A stretch of 64,000 bases of DNA, from NCBI RefSeq assembly GCF_007991615.1, contig NZ_BJYR01000007.1:203933-267932 (forward strand), written 5' to 3'. Positions 8,143 through 18,131 of the stretch are shown here, one piece after another. Under the pieces are notes generated by a model that had not been told where the DNA came from, ran no database searches, and saw only the letters and a list, made by a program, of their open reading frames with translations. Position numbers and translations under genes: made by a program. How positions within the stretch are numbered: position 1 is the stretch's first letter; every line of letters begins with the position of its first letter. This stretch comes from Novosphingobium sediminis. Its GTDB lineage: Bacteria; Pseudomonadota; Alphaproteobacteria; Sphingomonadales; Sphingomonadaceae.

Positions 8143-9516
8143 TCAGGCGGCTTCGGCCTTGCGTTCGGCGCGTTCGAGGTTGATCGCCTCGGCCAACAGG
8201 AAGGCAAGCTCGATCGACTGCGCGGCGTTGAGGCGCGGGTCGCAATGCGTGTGGTAGCGGTCCGCAAGGCTGTCTTGCGTGAGGCCCACCGCACCGCCGG
8301 TGCATTCGGTCACGTCCTGCCCGGTCATCTCGATGTGGATGCCGCCGGCATGGGTGCCTTCCGCGCGGTGGACGGCGAAGAAGCCCTTCACTTCGCTCAG
8401 GATGCGGTCGAACGGACGCGTCTTGTAGCCGTTGTCGGCCTTGATCACGTTGCCGTGCATCGGATCGCACGACCACACCACCGGATGCCCTTCGCGCGAG
8501 ACGGCGCGGACGAGCGGCGGCAGGCCGGCCTCGACCTTATCGTGCCCGAAGCGGCTGATGAGGGTCATGCGGCCGGGCTCGCGGCCCGGATTCAGCGTAT
8601 CGAGCATGCGCAGCAGCGCATCGGGCGCGAGGCTCGGCCCGCACTTCATGCCGATGGGATTGCCCACGCCGCGCAGGAACTCGACATGTGCCGAGCCTTC
8701 GAAGCGGGTGCGGTCGCCGATCCACAGCATGTGCGCGCTGGTGTCATACCACTGGCCGGTGAGCGAATCCTGCCGCGTCATCGCCTGTTCGTACTGCAGC
8801 AGCAGCGCTTCGTGGCTGGTGTAGAACTTGGTGCCCTGCAGCTGCGGGACCGTGGCGGGATTGACGCCGCAGGCCTCCATGAAGTCGAGCGATTCGCCGA
8901 TCTTGTCGGCCATTTCGCTGAACTTGGCCGCCCACGGGCTCTTGCCGATATGGTCGAGCGTCCACTGGTGGACCTGGCGCAAGTTGGCATAGCCCCCGGT
9001 CGAGAACGCGCGAAGCAGGTTGAGCGTGGCGGCGGCCTGCGAATAGGCGCGCAACATGCGCTCGGGGTCCGGAATGCGGCTCTCGGGCGTGAACTCGATG
9101 CCGTTGATGTTGTCGCCGAGGTAGCTCGGCAGTTCGACATCGCCGATCTTCTCGACCGGCGAGGAGCGCGGCTTGGCGAACTGGCCGGCCATGCGGCCCA
9201 CCTTCACGACCGGCTGCTTGCTGGCGAACGTGAGGACGACCGCCATCTGCAGCAGCACGCGGAACGTGTCGCGGATGTTGTTCGGATGGAACTCGGCGAA
9301 GCTTTCGGCGCAGTCCCCGCCCTGTAGCAGGAAACTCTTGCCGGCCGAGACTTCGGCGAGATCGGCCTTCAGCGCGCGCGCTTCGCCGGCAAACACCAGC
9401 GGGGGAAACCGGGTCAGCGTTTCCTCGACGTGGGCGAGCTTCGCCGCATCGGGATAAGTGGGCAGGTGCTTGGCTTCTGCCGCGCGCCAGCTGTTCGCAT
9501 TCCAGTTCGTTGCCAC
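8143..9516 (-). CDS. class II 3-deoxy-7-phosphoheptulonate synthase (DAHP synthase)
   Basis: 457 residues, the usual length of plant- and Mycobacterium-type DAHP synthase, the first step of the shikimate pathway: phosphoenolpyruvate plus erythrose 4-phosphate give DAHP. Recognisable class II blocks include [11 protein letters not shown] near residue 80, LWIGDRTR near 265, [10 protein letters not shown] near 290, and [10 protein letters not shown], with metal and substrate ligands, near 370. ATG at 9516. It ends 5 bp from the convergent oxygenase stop. No other aromatic-pathway gene is adjacent. The E. coli-type class I enzyme is unrelated in sequence, so the class is secure. Confidence 0.96.
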   Translation of the reverse strand: MATNWNANSWRAAEAKHLPTYPDAAKLAHVEETLTRFPPLVFAGEARALKADLAEVSAGKSFLLQGGDCAESFAEFHPNNIRDTFRVLLQMAVVLTFASKQPVVKVGRMAGQFAKPRSSPVEKIGDVELPSYLGDNINGIEFTPESRIPDPERMLRAYSQAAATLNLLRAFSTGGYANLRQVHQWTLDHIGKSPWAAKFSEMADKIGESLDFMEACGVNPATVPQLQGTKFYTSHEALLLQYEQAMTRQDSLTGQWYDTSAHMLWIGDRTRFEGSAHVEFLRGVGNPIGMKCGPSLAPDALLRMLDTLNPGREPGRMTLISRFGHDKVEAGLPPLVRAVSREGHPVVWSCDPMHGNVIKADNGYKTRPFDRILSEVKGFFAVHRAEGTHAGGIHIEMTGQDVTECTGGAVGLTQDSLADRYHTHCDPRLNAAQSIELAFLLAEAINLERAERKAEAA

Positions 9517-9592
9517 GGTACTCGCTTTCCTAAGGACGCGCGCGTTTAGCGGTACCGGGACACAAATGCAAAGGTTTGGCGGCGGCGGCCTT

Positions 9593-11689
9593 TCAGCGGT
9601 CCATCAGGCGGCGGTGGAAGTAGACCATTTCGAGCGCGCTGGTCTTGGCCGTTTCCTTCAGGTTCGCTCCGGCGCCGTGGCCGCCTGCGGTGTTCTCGAA
9701 GTAGAGGTAGGGCAGACCATACTCCTTCATCCGCGCGGCGAACTTGCGCGCCTGCACCGGGCCAACTCGGTCATCCTTGGTCGTCGTCCAGATCAGGGTT
9801 TCGGGATAGGCCGCGCCGCGCTTGAGGTTGGAATAGGGCGAGGTCTTGAGCCAGAAGGCCTTCTCGTCCGGATTGGCCATGGTGCCATATTCGCCCACCC
9901 ATGAGGCGCCTGCAGAAAGCTTTTCATAGCGCAGCATGTCGAGCAGCGGGATCTGGATGCTGACTGCACCGAACAGATCAGGACGCTGGATCAGTTCCAC
10001 GCCCATCAGCAGCCCGCCGTTCGATCCGCCATAGATGCCGAGCTTCTGCGCGCTGGTGATCTTGCGCGCCACGAGGTCTTCGGCGACGGCGGCGAAATCG
10101 TCGTAGATCACCTGCCGCTTTGTCTTGAGCCCCGCCTCGTGCCACGCCGGGCCAAATTCACCGCCGCCGCGAATATTGGCGACGACGAACGCGCCGCCCT
10201 TCTCGAGCCAGAGCTTGCCGGTGACCCCGCTGTAATGCGGCGTGTAGGAGACCTGAAACCCGCCGTAAGCGGTCATCAGCGTCGGCGTCGCGCCGGTAAG
10301 CTTCATGCCTGCGCGGTGGGTGATGAAGTAGGGCACCTTGGTGCCGTCCTTCGAGGTCGCCTCGAACTGTTCGGTTACCAGCCCGTCTGCCGCGAACCGG
10401 GCCGGGGTTTCCTTGATCTGGGCCGCAGTGCCGGCGGCGGCATCAACCTTCCACAAGGCTGTGGGCAGCAGATAGCTCTGCACCGAAACATAGGCGGTAT
10501 TGGAGGTGGTGTCGCTGGAGACCATGCTGACCGCCGCGTTGTCGGGCAAGGGGAGCACGCTTTGCTGCCAGCCGCTGGGGGTGCGGGTGAAGCGCATCGC
10601 CCGTCCGCGCACGTTGTCGTAGACGGCGGCCAGCACGTGATCGCGCGTCACCGCAACCTCGTCAGCATCGGCAGACTGGCGCGGGCCCGGCGCGAAGATC
10701 AACTCGGGCGCGGCCTTGCCTGCGGGATCAACCGCGACCAGCGAGCCGGCGGAAATGGCTGGGCCTCCGCTCGGGTTCCAGTCCTCGTTGACCTGAAAGA
10801 TCAGGCGGCCCTGCGTGAGGCCTGTCACCGTGCTCTTGCGCGGCACCGCGATGGGCGTGGTGCCCTGCGCCGTGACGCGGACAAATTCGGCCTCGAAGAA
10901 GGTGACCCCGCGCATGATGACGACTTCGCTATGGCCTGCGCCATCGGTGAAGGTGCGCGGAATGACAAAAACATCGTCGGGCTTGCCGCGAAACACTTCG
11001 GGGGCAGCGTCCAGCGGCTGCCCGCGCCGCACCCGCTTGACCACGAACGGATAGCCGCTTGCGGTCATGGTGCCTGCCCCCCAATCGCGCGCGGCGATCA
11101 GGCTGTCAGGCGTCTCCCAACTCACCCACTGCTTCGATTTGGGCAGCGCGAAGCCGCCATCGACGAAGCTGCGGGTCGCCATATCGAACTCGCGCTGCGT
11201 ATTGGCGTCCTCGCCGCCGTCAGACAGGGCAATAAGGCAGCGCTTCTCGGCGAGCGGCTCGCAGTTGGCACCGCCCCAAACCCAGTTGGCCTTCTCAGCG
11301 GCAGAGAGTGCGTCGAGATCGAGCAGCGTCTGCCAGGCCGGCTCTGCCTTCTCGTAATCGGCCGGCGTGGTCATGCGCCACAGGCCGTGGACGTGGGCGC
11401 CATCCTGCCAGAGGTTGGCAACCTTCCCGCCGATCTGGCGCGGCATCGCGATGCGGTCGGTCGCTTCGGCGATCTTCAGCGCATCAGCCTCGAACCCGGC
11501 ATAGCGCGGGTCCCGCTCCAGCACGCCCAGCGAGCGGGCGTTCTCCGCCTCCACCCACGCCATCGCGCGAGGCGAGTTGACCTCTTCCAGCCAGATATAG
11601 GGATCAGGCGCCTCAGCCACGGCTTGCGCCAGTACAGGACTGGCTGTGACGGCCAAGGCCGTCGCCGCGAAGAGGACGAAACGCTGCAT
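9593..11689 (-). CDS. prolyl oligopeptidase (S9A), exported
   Basis: 698 residues. The signal peptide [14 protein letters not shown]... is cleaved near AQA-VA. The N-terminal part begins [10 protein letters not shown], the hallmark of S9A oligopeptidases, then a seven-bladed propeller, then the hydrolase domain with GGSNGG (Ser about 556), KDDRVGP (Asp about 640) and GGHGAG (His about 671). It cuts after proline in short peptides, here probably in the periplasm. The ATG at 11689 has AGGGAG upstream and starts exactly at the signal peptide; a longer in-frame extension is discarded. It lies downstream of the GFA gene in the same direction, with a 79-bp gap. Confidence 0.94.
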   Translation of the reverse strand: MQRFVLFAATALAVTASPVLAQAVAEAPDPYIWLEEVNSPRAMAWVEAENARSLGVLERDPRYAGFEADALKIAEATDRIAMPRQIGGKVANLWQDGAHVHGLWRMTTPADYEKAEPAWQTLLDLDALSAAEKANWVWGGANCEPLAEKRCLIALSDGGEDANTQREFDMATRSFVDGGFALPKSKQWVSWETPDSLIAARDWGAGTMTASGYPFVVKRVRRGQPLDAAPEVFRGKPDDVFVIPRTFTDGAGHSEVVIMRGVTFFEAEFVRVTAQGTTPIAVPRKSTVTGLTQGRLIFQVNEDWNPSGGPAISAGSLVAVDPAGKAAPELIFAPGPRQSADADEVAVTRDHVLAAVYDNVRGRAMRFTRTPSGWQQSVLPLPDNAAVSMVSSDTTSNTAYVSVQSYLLPTALWKVDAAAGTAAQIKETPARFAADGLVTEQFEATSKDGTKVPYFITHRAGMKLTGATPTLMTAYGGFQVSYTPHYSGVTGKLWLEKGGAFVVANIRGGGEFGPAWHEAGLKTKRQVIYDDFAAVAEDLVARKITSAQKLGIYGGSNGGLLMGVELIQRPDLFGAVSIQIPLLDMLRYEKLSAGASWVGEYGTMANPDEKAFWLKTSPYSNLKRGAAYPETLIWTTTKDDRVGPVQARKFAARMKEYGLPYLYFENTAGGHGAGANLKETAKTSALEMVYFHRRLMDR

Positions 11690-11768
11690 GAAAGCACTCC
11701 CTGAAGACCATTGCGGCGACCCTACCGGCAGCCTTCCCGAGGTCAAGCAGCCCCGTTGCCAGCACGTG

Positions 11769-12167
11769 CTAATCCCAGTGCTCGATCTCGTCGCCCGATA
11801 CGCAAGTCCATGGATGCATTCGCGTTTCGTAGACCGAGAAGCGCGGCGGGGGGAACGCGGGATCGGCAAAGGCGCCCACCGGCACGGCGGTCAAATCCGG
11901 CATGCTGGCGGAGGCGAAAGTCAGCGTCGCGCCGCAAGTCGGGCAGAAGCGGAAGGTCGCGGGCTTGCCGCTCTCGCCCACGCGGGTCCACTCGTGGAAG
12001 GTGCCGACGAGGCTTACCTGCTCGTGCGGCCAGCGCGCCTGCACCGCAAACGCACTGCCGCTGCGCTTCTGGCATTCGAGACAGTGGCACACCGAAACCC
12101 GCACCGGCTCGCCCGTGCAAGCCGCGGTCAGCTGGCCGCAGCGGCAGGTAGCGGTGCGTTCCGTCAC
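11769..12167 (-). CDS. GFA / CENP-V family zinc protein
   Basis: About 132 residues with the GFA cysteine pattern: CRCGQL, VCHCLECQKRSGSAF and FCPTCGATL, giving two zinc sites. The family is named after glutathione-dependent formaldehyde-activating enzyme, but most members have no proven activity. The chosen start is GTG at 12167, which overlaps the stop of the M16 protease gene (GTGA), a typical translational-coupling junction. It gives a protein beginning near TERTATCRCGQ like its relatives. An ATG at 12194 would add nine residues inside the protease gene. Confidence 0.85.
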   Translation of the reverse strand: MTERTATCRCGQLTAACTGEPVRVSVCHCLECQKRSGSAFAVQARWPHEQVSLVGTFHEWTRVGESGKPATFRFCPTCGATLTFASASMPDLTAVPVGAFADPAFPPPRFSVYETRMHPWTCVSGDEIEHWD

Positions 12168-15076
12168 TTCCCCGGCACGACCTTGAGCCGCCATGCCTTG
12201 CCAGGCACCAGATAGCGCTTGGCCAGCAGTTGCAGCCGCTCGGGCGTGATCGCGCTGTAGTCCGAGAGGATCGAGCGGATCTGGGTGAACTTCTCCGGTT
12301 CGAGCGCGCCGCCTTCAAGCTGGTACATGTAGAAGCCGTTGCCGGTGCTGGCGCGGGTAATCAGCTGCTTCATCGGCTCGGTCACGCGCGCGATTTCATC
12401 GGGCGTGGCGGGCGAGGCGGCAAGATCGGCGGCGATCTTGTCGGTCGCGGCGAAGAACGCCGTCAGATCGCCCGGACGCAGCTGGCTGGTGGCTGCGAGA
12501 TAGCCGCCCGAAGGCAGATCGAGCGGCCAGTTCGACGAGACCTGCGGCGCGTAACTCGCGCCAATCTTCTCGCGCATGGCGTCGAACAGGCGATTGTTGA
12601 ACACCTGCGAGAGCAGCTCGAGCTGACGCGCTTCATGGAAGCCCGTGCTGCCGCCACCGGTAGGCCATGCCACCAGCGCAGCGGCCGTATTGGCGTCACC
12701 GTGATGGTTCAGAGTCAGCGGATCGCCCACCGGTTCGGGAACCTTGGGCGCAAAACCGGTGGCCGGAAGCGGATCGCGCGGCGGGAGTGCGCCGAATGTC
12801 CGCTCAAGCGCGGCGACCGTTTCGTCGCGGTTGAAATCGCCGAAGATATCGACCTCGATCGGCCCCTGCCTGAGCAGCGCAGACCACACGCGGCGGAAGC
12901 CTTCGGGGTTCGCCTTCGCAAGTTCGGCCGGATTGGGCACGGCGTAGCGCGGATCGCCGTCCTTCAGCAGCCAGCCCACATCGCGCCCTAGCACCGAAGC
13001 CGCCGAGGCATTGGTCGATTCATAAGCCAGCCGCGCCGCAGCCTGCGCACGCACGACCGGGTTGGGATCCCAGCGCGGCATCGCGAGCTTGGCGGCGAAG
13101 AGATAGAGTTGATCGGCGAGATCCGCCGGGCGCGTATCGGCGCTGAACTTGAACGTCGTATCGTCGATATCGAAATCCAGGCTCAGCTTGCGGCCTGTCG
13201 CCAGCCGGTCAAGATCTTCGCGCCCCACGTTACCGAAGCCCGTGTCCATCAGCGCCGTCTGGCCCAGCGAGGCATAGACCGCGTCCTTGGGATCGATCAC
13301 GGCATAGCCGCCGCCGAAGTGGATGCGCACGATCACGCGGCCCGGCTCCGCTTCGTTTGACCAGAGCAGCGCCTTGACGCCGTTGGAAAGCTCGATCCGC
13401 TCGATGCCAAGGAGGCTGGTCGTCTCGGCATTGGTGAGCTTGCCGGGCGTGCCGATCGGGGGCAGGTCCTTGAAGCTCAGCGAACTTGCCGCAAGGCGGC
13501 TACCCGAAGACGGCGCGACGGGTGCCAGCAGCGCGGTGCGCAAGTCTGCCTCGGTCCCATCGGAAGCCTTGGGCGTGATCATGACCGAGCGGACCACGGT
13601 GCCCTTGAACAGCGCCCGCGTGTGATCCAGCACCGCAGCCGGCGTGAACAGCGGGATCGACGAGCGGAAGATGCTGTAGACCGTGTCGGGGTTGGCGACC
13701 GTCTCGCGGATGTCGACCGCGTCGGTGATGTCATCGGCGAGTTTCGATCCGGCGAGGGTCTCCTGCGTTTCGACCGGCACCTTGAAGGCTACGTCGAACT
13801 CGGCCACTTCGCGGGCGATTTCCTCTTCGGTCGGCGGCGTTGCGAGCGCATCGGCGATAACGGCGCGGACGTCCTTGACCGCAGCTTTCCAGTCGTCGGT
13901 GAGCGGCGTCACCGTCACCAGTGTCGCATCGGCGGAGCGGCTGATGCGCTGCTGCTCGACCGAGGCGGCGAGATAGCTTCCGCCGGCGCGGGCGCGGCCT
14001 TCCAGCCGCCGGTTGATGATCGCAATGCCGAGGCGGTCGATCATCAGGCCCTGGTTGTAGACGATCGTATCGTTGACCTTGTGCCAGGGGCGCAGCACGG
14101 CATAGTTGAACACGCGCGGCAGGTCGGGTTCGACAAGAACCTTGGCATCGCCAACCGGGTTGGCCGGATCACCGCCGACCGGCGCCTTCGGGGCGCCGAA
14201 ATCCGGCAGCGGCGGGCGCTTTCCGGTGCCCTTCCACGTCCCGAACCACTGCTTGATCCGCGTAATCAGCGCCTGCGGATCGGCATCGCCCGCGACCACG
14301 ATGACGGCATTGTCGGGCCGGTACCACGCATCATGGAAGGCCTTGACCTTTGCCGGAGTCGCGCCGTTCAGCGTTTCCTCGGTGCCGATCGGCGAACGGC
14401 TGCCCAGCGGCTGTCCGGCGAAGAACACACCGCGCGTGCCATCGAGAATGCGCGTCTGCGGACCTGAACGCTCGCGCATTTCCGCGAGCACGATCGGCAC
14501 TTCGGTCTTCACGCCTACATCGGTGAAAATGGGCGCGGTAATCATGCCGGAAAGCAGGCGGAACGTCTCGTCGAGCTTGGCGGACGAAACGTCGGGAATG
14601 TCGAGCTTGTAGACGGTCTGCGTCGGGCTCGTCTCGGCATTGGTATCGCTGCCGAACGTCGCGCCGAGGCGCTGCCACGCCGGGATCGCCTCACCCGCCT
14701 TGAGGTATTTCGAATCGCGGAAGGTGAGATGCTCGATGAGGTGCGCATAACCGCGCTGAGGATCGGTCTCGTAGAGCGAGCCCGCATCGATCAGCATGCG
14801 CACCGAAATCTGGCCCGGCGGCACCCCGTTGTGGCGCACAGCATAGCGCAAGCCGTTGGGCAGAACGCCGAATATCCACGCCTTGTCCTGCGGCACGTCG
14901 CTGCCGCGATAGAGCCACGGCCCGGACCCGATTGCCGCCTTCGGGGCCGCTGCAGGCTTGGCAGGTGCTTTCGCAAGGACTGGCGAGGAAAGCCCGAGCA
15001 GACCGATCAGGACGGCGGAAACAACGGGAGCGAGAGCACGGGGCGTACGCGGGGCGAACCGGGACAGAAAAGCCAT
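12164..15076 (-). CDS. M16 family zinc metalloprotease, exported, two-repeat form
   Basis: About 970 residues: signal peptide MAFLSRFAPR... to about 35, an N-terminal M16 domain with the inverted zinc motif HLIEH (residues 112-116) and downstream glutamate region, then inactive M16 repeats; the C-terminal half contains NNRLFDAMREKIGASY, typical of the family. This is the pitrilysin/insulysin fold, degrading peptides in the periplasm. The ATG at 15076 has AGGGCG before it; an upstream TTG at 15097 is less likely. Downstream it overlaps the GFA gene by 4 bp. Bacterial two-domain M16 proteases of this size are common in sphingomonads; the substrate is unknown. Confidence 0.93.
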   Translation of the reverse strand: MAFLSRFAPRTPRALAPVVSAVLIGLLGLSSPVLAKAPAKPAAAPKAAIGSGPWLYRGSDVPQDKAWIFGVLPNGLRYAVRHNGVPPGQISVRMLIDAGSLYETDPQRGYAHLIEHLTFRDSKYLKAGEAIPAWQRLGATFGSDTNAETSPTQTVYKLDIPDVSSAKLDETFRLLSGMITAPIFTDVGVKTEVPIVLAEMRERSGPQTRILDGTRGVFFAGQPLGSRSPIGTEETLNGATPAKVKAFHDAWYRPDNAVIVVAGDADPQALITRIKQWFGTWKGTGKRPPLPDFGAPKAPVGGDPANPVGDAKVLVEPDLPRVFNYAVLRPWHKVNDTIVYNQGLMIDRLGIAIINRRLEGRARAGGSYLAASVEQQRISRSADATLVTVTPLTDDWKAAVKDVRAVIADALATPPTEEEIAREVAEFDVAFKVPVETQETLAGSKLADDITDAVDIRETVANPDTVYSIFRSSIPLFTPAAVLDHTRALFKGTVVRSVMITPKASDGTEADLRTALLAPVAPSSGSRLAASSLSFKDLPPIGTPGKLTNAETTSLLGIERIELSNGVKALLWSNEAEPGRVIVRIHFGGGYAVIDPKDAVYASLGQTALMDTGFGNVGREDLDRLATGRKLSLDFDIDDTTFKFSADTRPADLADQLYLFAAKLAMPRWDPNPVVRAQAAARLAYESTNASAASVLGRDVGWLLKDGDPRYAVPNPAELAKANPEGFRRVWSALLRQGPIEVDIFGDFNRDETVAALERTFGALPPRDPLPATGFAPKVPEPVGDPLTLNHHGDANTAAALVAWPTGGGSTGFHEARQLELLSQVFNNRLFDAMREKIGASYAPQVSSNWPLDLPSGGYLAATSQLRPGDLTAFFAATDKIAADLAASPATPDEIARVTEPMKQLITRASTGNGFYMYQLEGGALEPEKFTQIRSILSDYSAITPERLQLLAKRYLVPGKAWRLKVVPGK

Positions 15077-15146
15077 GCGCCCTGTATAGGGCGGCAAGAA
15101 ATGAAGGACCAGTGAATTGGTCCCTCACCTCCTGCCGCAGCGCCGA

Positions 15147-15779
15147 TCAGTTCTTCGGCTTGTCCGCTGCCGGAGCCGCCGGAGCTGCCTGAGCCGGGGC
15201 ATCAGCACCCGCCTGCTGCTTCTGCACTTCGGCGCGCATCGCCGAGATTTCGGCTTCGGTCTTGAAGTCGACCAGTTCGACCTGGAAAACGAGATCCGCA
15301 TTCGCCGGGATCGGCCCTGCACCCTTCTCGCCATAGCCGATGGCCGCAGGAATGCAGAAGCGCCACACGCTGCCCTTGCTCATCAGTTGCAGGCCTTCGG
15401 AAAAGCCCTTGATGACGCCGCCGGCCGGAAACGCCTGCGAGGTGTTCTGATCGAACACGGTGCCATTGGCGGCAAGGTAGCCGATGTAGTTGACAAGCAC
15501 ATAGTCCGACGCACCGGGCTTGGCGCCCTCGGCTGCCTTGAGCACGCGGGTTCCGAGGCCGGAGGCGGTCTTCGCGGTGCACACGCGCAGAGCAGCCGGG
15601 ACTACCGGGTTCAGCGGCACAGGCAGGATTTCTGCCGCAGGGGCCGGCGCAGCTGCCACCGTTGCAGCCGAAGCGGGTACCCGCTTGGCGGCGGGCGCGG
15701 CAACAGCGGGTGCAGCGACCAGTGCGGCGATGGACAGGGAGAGGGCGATTCGGCTGAGGCCGCAGTGCGTGTTGTTCAT
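15147..15779 (-). CDS. FKBP-type peptidyl-prolyl cis-trans isomerase, exported
   Basis: About 210 residues: signal peptide (IALSLSIAALVAAPAVAAP), an Ala/Pro linker, then an FKBP domain (about 70-180) with VLVNYIGYL, GTVFDQN, VIKGFSEGLQLM, IPAAIGYGEKG and PIPANADLVFQVELVDF, matching the active-site landmarks of periplasmic FkpA/Mip-like enzymes. The C-terminal tail is Ala/Pro-rich and low complexity. It would speed prolyl isomerisation of exported proteins. Start ATG at 15779; an ATG nine bases upstream is also possible. The stop lies 70 bp from the M16 protease start, same strand. Confidence 0.93.
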   Translation of the reverse strand: MNNTHCGLSRIALSLSIAALVAAPAVAAPAAKRVPASAATVAAAPAPAAEILPVPLNPVVPAALRVCTAKTASGLGTRVLKAAEGAKPGASDYVLVNYIGYLAANGTVFDQNTSQAFPAGGVIKGFSEGLQLMSKGSVWRFCIPAAIGYGEKGAGPIPANADLVFQVELVDFKTEAEISAMRAEVQKQQAGADAPAQAAPAAPAADKPKN

Positions 15780-15907
15780 GCCGCGCCCCATAAAGCACCG
15801 TCGTTGCACCTGCCAGCGCTGAACGTATGGCACCCAGGCCACCCTACGCATTTCCCTCTAAGGACTGCGAACGGACTGTGGATGGCGGACAGGCTATCCG
15901 ATCTGCC

Positions 15908-16222
15908 ATGGCGATTAGTGGCGATTACCCCTCCCCGGTCACGGTCAACGGCTACGTCTGCCGCAATTGCAGCGACGTGGACCGCGCCAAGCGCCATATC
16001 GATCCCGCCGATCCCGCAGCGGGCCCCTTCGGCGTCAATGGCAGCCACAAGCCGGGCAAGGCAGCCCAGCCCAAGAACCATTTTTCCGCCGAGGCCCGCA
16101 ATGTCGATCGCCTCGAAGCGCTGTACCGTGATCGGCGCGCTGCCCCCGTCTCGCCCATCGCCGCCGCCTATGCCGGCGCACCACCTGCGCCAGGAGGGTC
16201 GCTTGTTTCCCGCAGCGCGTGA
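15908..16222 (+). CDS. small hypothetical protein with CxxC motif
   Basis: 104 residues beginning MAISGDYPSPVTVNGYVC. A CRNC pair sits near residues 19-22 and the middle is rich in Asp, His and Lys (DRAKRHIDPADP; SHKPGKAAQPKNHF). No signal peptide or membrane segment. The N-terminal two thirds look like a conserved soluble protein; the Ala/Pro-rich end is less constrained. I do not recognise a named family. A single CxxC is too little to bind a zinc ion unless it dimerises. It is divergent from the FKBP gene and 55 bp upstream of the NifU-type gene. Confidence 0.6.
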   Translation: MAISGDYPSPVTVNGYVCRNCSDVDRAKRHIDPADPAAGPFGVNGSHKPGKAAQPKNHFSAEARNVDRLEALYRDRRAAPVSPIAAAYAGAPPAPGGSLVSRSA

Positions 16223-16277
16223 AACTGCTGCTCATTGAACCCTTGACCCCTCGCAAGTGCGGCCTACATGCTTGGGC

Positions 16278-16859
16278 ATGTTCATCGAGACCGAAACCAC
16301 CCCGAACCCCGCCACGCTGAAGTTTCTTCCGGGCGAGATCGTCATGGCCTCCGGCACGCGCGAGTTCACCTCGCCCGAAGCCGCTGCCGCATCGCCGCTG
16401 GCCGAAGCGCTGTTCGCGCTGGGTGACGTGACGGGCGTGCTCTACGGCCGTGACTTTATCGCGGTGACGATCGCACCCGGCTCAGAATGGGCACCGCTCA
16501 AGCCGCAGGTTCTGGCACTTCTGCTCGATCATTTCGTGGCGCAGGCGCCGCTCTTCACCGCAGCCGGTGCAGATTTCGTGGTTCCCGGTGAAGCGGACGA
16601 CGACGTGGACTACGGCGATGATCCCGCCGACGCGGACATCGTCGACCAGATCAAGGACCTTATCGAAACGCGCGTGCGGCCTGCCGTGGCGAACGATGGC
16701 GGCGATATCACCTACCGCGGCTTCCGCGAGGGCGTGGTCTATCTCAAGATGCAGGGCGCCTGCTCGGGCTGCCCTTCTTCCACCGCAACGCTCAAGAACG
16801 GCATCGAACAGCTGCTCAAGCACTACGTGCCAGAGGTCAGCGAAGTCCGCGCCGCCTGA
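16278..16859 (+). CDS. NifU-family iron-sulfur scaffold protein (Nfu type)
   Basis: 193 residues with an N-terminal Nfu_N domain (ETETTPNPATLKFLPGE) and a C-terminal NifU domain (about 110-190) with the cluster-binding CSGCPSS motif. It is the alphaproteobacterial and mitochondrial NFU1 layout: it carries a 4Fe-4S cluster on its CxxC, usually as a dimer, and passes it to target enzymes. ATG at 16278 begins MFIETETTPNP, the conserved start; an earlier ATG at 16257 would add seven residues. The rutE-like gene follows after 26 bp. Confidence 0.95.
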   Translation: MFIETETTPNPATLKFLPGEIVMASGTREFTSPEAAAASPLAEALFALGDVTGVLYGRDFIAVTIAPGSEWAPLKPQVLALLLDHFVAQAPLFTAAGADFVVPGEADDDVDYGDDPADADIVDQIKDLIETRVRPAVANDGGDITYRGFREGVVYLKMQGACSGCPSSTATLKNGIEQLLKHYVPEVSEVRAA

Positions 16860-16885
16860 TCCGCTTGTCCTGAAAGTCCTTCTGC

Positions 16886-17476
16886 ATGTCCCAGCCGCTT
16901 GACGATGCCGCGCTCGATCAGGTGTTCCGCACCGCCCGCTCCTACAACGGCTTTCTCGACAAGCCGGTGAGCGAAGCGCAGCTCCACTCGATCTGGGAGC
17001 TGATGAAGATGGGGCCGACTTCGGCCAACCAGATGCCCGCGCGGCTTGTCTGGTGCACCAGCGACGAAGCCAAGGCAAAGCTCGCCGCCTGCGCCAGCGG
17101 CACAAATGGGCCGAAGATCCTTGCAGCGCCGGTCAGCGTGATCATCGGCATGGACCTCGATTTCCACGAACAGCTGCCGTGGCTGTTCCCTCACGCCGAT
17201 GCAAAGAGCTGGTTCGCCGGCAACGACGCGCTGCGCGAAGCTTCGGCGATGCGCAATTCCACACTGCAGGGCGCCTACTTCATCGTCGCTGCGCGGATGC
17301 TCGGGCTCGACACCGGGCCGATGTCGGGCTTCAACAATGACGCGGTCGACGAGGCCTTCTTCGCGGGTACGCGGATCAAGTCCAACTTCATCTCGACGCT
17401 CGGCTATGGCGATCCGGCGACGATCTTCGCGCGCAGCCCCCGCCCCGATTTCGCCACCTTCAACACCCTGGCCTGA
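16886..17476 (+). CDS. rutE: nitroreductase-family protein, RutE-like (malonic semialdehyde reductase)
   Basis: 196 residues, the size of E. coli RutE, with near-signature stretches [29 protein letters not shown] and [19 protein letters not shown]...MSGF. RutE is an FMN enzyme that reduces malonic semialdehyde to 3-hydroxypropionate in uracil degradation. No other rut gene is nearby, so the substrate here may differ; the family also contains general quinone or nitro reductases. The next gene, tsaB, starts 12 bp downstream and the genes are probably cotranscribed. Confidence 0.85.
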   Translation: MSQPLDDAALDQVFRTARSYNGFLDKPVSEAQLHSIWELMKMGPTSANQMPARLVWCTSDEAKAKLAACASGTNGPKILAAPVSVIIGMDLDFHEQLPWLFPHADAKSWFAGNDALREASAMRNSTLQGAYFIVAARMLGLDTGPMSGFNNDAVDEAFFAGTRIKSNFISTLGYGDPATIFARSPRPDFATFNTLA

Positions 17477-17488
17477 GGCGGTAAGCGC

Positions 17489-18106
17489 TTGCGGAGGCTG
17501 GTAATCGACAGCGCCACCGAGGCCTGTTCGGTTGCGCTGTTTGATGATGAGGAAATGGTTGCCGGCACCCACGCCATGTTGGGGCGCGGGCATGCCGAAC
17601 AACTCGTGCCCATGATCGCCGCGCTACCCGGCAAGGGCCGCGCCGAAAGCATTGCGGTCAACTCCGGGCCCGGCAGCTTCACCGGCATTCGCGTAGGCCT
17701 CGCCGCGGCGCGTGCGCTGGCGCTGGCGTGGAGCGTGCCGCTCGAAGGCTATGCCTGCCTCGCCCTAGTCGGCGCGATGGCCCGCAGAGAACATCCGGGT
17801 TTGGCCATCGACGTAGTGATGAGCGGCGGGCACGGCGAGTGGTTCTTCCAACCTTTCGCGGCGGACGGCGCGCCACTCTCGGAATCCGCATCCCTGCTAC
17901 CCGATGCCGTCGCGGCGCGCTCGCAGGCCTCCATCATCGTCGGCAGCCAGGCCGAAGCGCTCGCGGCGCGGCGCGGTGGTCAACCGGTGGCTCAGCCGCT
18001 TTGGCCCGATGCACGCGCCTTTGCCCTCCTCGGCCGCGATGCCCTGCGCCCCGATCCCGTTCCCCGCTATGGCCGTGCGCCCGATGCACGGCTTCCGGCG
18101 GCATGA
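17489..18106 (+). CDS. tsaB: tRNA threonylcarbamoyladenosine biosynthesis protein TsaB
   Basis: 205 residues of the TsaB/YeaZ family, the dimerisation partner that activates TsaD in making t6A at position 37 of ANN-reading tRNAs. Visible landmarks: LVIDSATEACSVAL (ASKHA phosphate-1-like loop), HAEQLVPMI, and VNSGPGSFTGIRVGLAAARALA. The start is a TTG at 17489, as no ATG or GTG places the conserved LVIDSATE at the right distance. rimI follows after 25 bp; the tsaB-rimI pairing is common in bacteria. Confidence 0.95.
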   Translation: MRRLVIDSATEACSVALFDDEEMVAGTHAMLGRGHAEQLVPMIAALPGKGRAESIAVNSGPGSFTGIRVGLAAARALALAWSVPLEGYACLALVGAMARREHPGLAIDVVMSGGHGEWFFQPFAADGAPLSESASLLPDAVAARSQASIIVGSQAEALAARRGGQPVAQPLWPDARAFALLGRDALRPDPVPRYGRAPDARLPAA

Positions 18107-18131
18107 CGGCACCTGCCTGAAGCCCGCCACC

